From an uncultured Aquincola sp. (lineage in GTDB: Bacteria; Pseudomonadota; Gammaproteobacteria; Burkholderiales; Burkholderiaceae): a DNA stretch of 8,915 bases. A program made the translations under genes and the position numbers. The notes beneath the pieces are model-generated. The model was not told the origin of the DNA. It saw nothing but the letters and a program-made list of their open reading frames with translations, and ran no database searches. Location of the stretch: assembly GCA_937883885.1 (NCBI GenBank), contig CAKZXL010000748.1:1-8915 (forward strand). The letters run 5' to 3'. Of this stretch, positions 7,639 through 8,915 are shown one piece after another (positions within the stretch are counted from its first letter, which is position 1; every line of letters starts with the position of its first letter).

Positions 7639-7640
7639 TA
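7635..7640 (-). promoter_or_regulatory. Candidate -10 element for the tag cassette
   Basis: TATACT on the minus strand matches the sigma-70 -10 consensus at 5 of 6 positions and overlaps the LexA-like box. I find no good -35 hexamer 15-19 bases upstream (best-spaced candidates are GC-rich), so the promoter would be weak or activator-dependent. A start here would give a 5' leader of about 150 bases before tag. Confidence 0.35.
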
Positions 7641-7856
7641 TGCGACGAGCGCAATCATCCGCACTATCGAGACGGCATCTATGTATTGAAGGCAGGTTCC
7701 CTGGAGCGCTTGCTCGTCTCGAGTTCAATGCTTTCCAGCCGGCTCAATGAGCACGCTGCCAGACCGCCGCCTCGTTGAGCGCCGTCAAGCACGCGATGTA
7801 CGAGTTCGGGCGCGTTTCGAGAGGGGACATCAGCGGTAGGTAGCTGGCGTTGGACG

Positions 7857-7879
7857 GGTGCCGCTGCCTGAGCGGCGCC
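7857..7879 (-). repeat. Stable hairpin directly after trbC
   Basis: On the minus strand GGCGCCGCT and AGCGGCACC pair over 8 of 9 positions around a 5-base loop (CAGGC), starting at the last base of the trbC stop codon. It is GC-rich and should be stable in RNA, but the following bases (CGTCCAACG) contain no T-run, so it is not a standard intrinsic terminator. It could protect the upstream tra message from 3' decay or dampen read-through into the cassette. Confidence 0.45.
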
Positions 7880-8580
7880 TACCGCCTTGTGGGAGCTGAA
7901 CCACTTGAGCCCCGATTCAGGTGCTGCATCGCATAGTCCAGTGTCACATCGCCTGAGACCTTGACGAACTGCTGCGACGAGCCACACGCCCGAGTTGCAC
8001 AGACCTCGCCCCGAGCACCGTCAGCGGCTAGGACGAAGCTGGGCGTCCTCGTGATCCCATAGCGATCGAACGCCTCCGGATCGATCTGAACAGCAACACG
8101 GCGGCTGCCGATCAGCGCCTGCATGCGGGTCACCGTGTCGCGGATCGATCCATTGACCAACCCCCGCAGCACGAGCGTCGCGCCTGCCCGCGCTGCCTGG
8201 TCGACCAAGCGCTGGAGCGTCGCCTCCGGCATCGCGAAGCTCACGAAGATCAGTACCCTGGGCCCTGCTTTGCCCGGAGTCATCGCCGCTGCCTGAGAGC
8301 CGTTCTGCACGTCGAAGCCCCTGGATATGGCCTCGAGGTCGATGGGCATGCGGGTCACCGGCTGCGGCAGGTTCTCGATGCGCGGTGCGGCGGGAACCGG
8401 CACCCGCGACAGTTCAGCCTCGGTCGGCATCCGATGTTGCTGGCGTGCGCGCTCGATGTCTGCATCGGTCACGGTAGGTGGCGTCGCCGGAGCACCCAGC
8501 ACGCTCCCGGCAAAAAGGAACGCAGCGATACCGGCGCCGACCGCTTGGCCGATGGGCAATGCCCTGTCAGTAGCCCACAC
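7879..8580 (-). CDS. trbC: TrbC, F-type pilin assembly protein
   Basis: A 233-residue periplasmic protein of the TrbC family, required for F-pilus assembly. The start is GTG at 8580, supported by GAGGA (8587-8591) 6 bases upstream and by a 14-base overlap with the end of traU. Residues about 7-32 form a signal peptide with cleavage near GSVLGA or LGAPA. The family core is clear: IFVSFAMPE (111-119), TLVLRG (135-140), IDPEAF (166-171) and YGITRTPSFVL (174-184), a thioredoxin-like arrangement, followed by two cysteines (194 and 199) and a GDVTLDYAMQHL segment (210-221). After that the protein ends within 12 residues in a Ser/Gly/Arg tail. Length is close to F TrbC (about 212). In F it is followed directly by traN; here the cassette lies between, and the last residues may derive from the insertion junction. 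Confidence 0.9.
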   Translation of the reverse strand: MWATDRALPIGQAVGAGIAAFLFAGSVLGAPATPPTVTDADIERARQQHRMPTEAELSRVPVPAAPRIENLPQPVTRMPIDLEAISRGFDVQNGSQAAAMTPGKAGPRVLIFVSFAMPEATLQRLVDQAARAGATLVLRGLVNGSIRDTVTRMQALIGSRRVAVQIDPEAFDRYGITRTPSFVLAADGARGEVCATRACGSSQQFVKVSGDVTLDYAMQHLNRGSSGSAPTRR

Positions 8581-8915
8581 AGCAGTTCCTCTTCCGAAAC
8601 AGCATGAACGCGAAGTCCTCGCCGCGCACCGGGTACTCCTTGCCGGCGCCCCAGACGATGGTGCTACGGCCGAAGGGCTGGCAGCAGCGCCCGCCGTCCT
8701 TGGCGGTGTTGGCCACCGGGTAGGTCAGCTGGGTCTTGTAGGCGGTCTTGTCCATGGCCGGCAGGAAGTAGGGCCCGCACAGGCCGGGCCGGCCATGCCA
8801 GCCCCAGGCCAACAGTTCGCGGTGCATCTTGGCGGTCAGCCGCTGCGCGATGAGGGCCGCCGTCCGCACCCCGCCCATGTGGTACGGGACGTGGCCATCC
8901 AAGGGGTAGATGCCA
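8567..8915 (-). CDS. traU: TraU, F-type conjugative pilus assembly protein (C-terminal part, cut by window edge)
   Basis: 115 C-terminal residues are present; the frame stays open to the window end (GIYPLDGHVPYH...), so the real start is outside and the TTG at 8902 is not a true start. TraU is a periplasmic protein needed for F-pilus assembly and DNA transfer. Visible family signs are the Cys-rich pattern LCGPYFLP, GGRCCQPFG and RNCCVGY, plus the segment STIVWGAGKEYPVRGEDFAF that closes TraU proteins. The many cysteines are expected to be disulfide-bonded in the periplasm. The stop lies inside trbC (14-base overlap), so the two genes are translationally coupled. Gene order traU-trbC matches F. 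Confidence 0.9.
   Translation of the reverse strand, partial: GIYPLDGHVPYHMGGVRTAALIAQRLTAKMHRELLAWGWHGRPGLCGPYFLPAMDKTAYKTQLTYPVANTAKDGGRCCQPFGRSTIVWGAGKEYPVRGEDFAFMLFRKRNCCVGY

Larger units (their letters stand above)
7480..7878. other. Intergenic region between trbC and tag, proximal junction of the inserted block
   Basis: 399 bases without a supported gene. An open frame on the minus strand (7987-7679) starts inside trbC in another frame and has no ribosome site or recognisable content, so I leave it out. The part nearest tag is AT-rich compared with its surroundings: the line 7621-7680 has 28 G+C in 60, against 41 in 60 for 1741-1800 in traN. It carries the LexA-like box and -10 listed separately. 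A strong hairpin lies at the trbC end. I see no transposase fragment or flanking direct repeat. Confidence 0.55.

Noticed and set aside
3328..7878. Target-site duplications or terminal inverted repeats bounding the cassette
   Set aside because: By eye I found only short partial similarities between the two junction regions, no longer than expected by chance, and no transposase.
7880..7912. A bulged GGGGCT/AGCTCCC stem at the very end of trbC, considered as a terminator
   Set aside because: It lies inside the trbC coding sequence, has a bulge, and is not followed by a T-run.
7679..7987. A 102-codon minus-strand open frame spanning the trbC end and the intergenic region
   Set aside because: Its first third is out-of-frame trbC, there is no ribosome site, and the rest shows no domain or composition typical of a real protein.

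Overview
This window reads almost entirely on the minus strand and is a stretch of an F-type (MPF-F) conjugative transfer operon, so the DNA is most likely part of an integrative conjugative element or conjugative plasmid. The high G+C content and the style of the Tra proteins suggest a gamma- or betaproteobacterial host; Xanthomonadaceae or a relative is my guess, not something the sequence proves. No integrase, att site, replication gene, tRNA, rRNA or CRISPR array is visible, so the window alone cannot separate an integrated element from a plasmid.

In the direction of transcription (8915 down to 1) the order is: the C-terminal part of traU (8915-8567); trbC (8580-7879, overlapping traU); a roughly 4.5 kb foreign-looking block (7878-3328); traN (3327-856); a small secreted protein of unknown function (859-470); and the N-terminal part of traF (459-1). 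In the F plasmid, traU, trbC, traN and traF occur in this same order. Together these genes build and retract the conjugative pilus and stabilise the mating pair. Tight overlaps (traU/trbC, traN/small gene) and the short small gene/traF gap indicate one polycistronic message.

The block between trbC and traN is the notable part. It holds two same-strand genes that are not transfer genes. The first is a complete DNA-3-methyladenine glycosylase I (Tag) with its expected zinc and catalytic residues. It is joined by an ATGA stop/start overlap to a 1084-residue protein. That protein has an N-terminal domain resembling a PD-(D/E)XK nuclease, a long helical middle that looks like a repeat scaffold, and a distinct C-terminal domain I do not recognise. 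About 150 bases upstream of tag lies an AT-rich stretch with a -10-like TATACT overlapping a LexA-box-like CTG-N10-CAG sequence, so the pair may be DNA-damage inducible. I infer a glycosylase-plus-nuclease cargo module, perhaps for genome defence or competition between elements, inserted in the transfer operon without breaking a tra gene. Its function is not established by the sequence.

The edges of the insertion are slightly irregular. trbC ends in an unremarkable Ser/Gly/Arg tail followed at once by a strong hairpin. The first roughly 25 codons of traN look out of register with the rest of the gene. No clear transposase, terminal repeats or intrinsic terminator marks the block, so read-through from trbC into traN remains possible.
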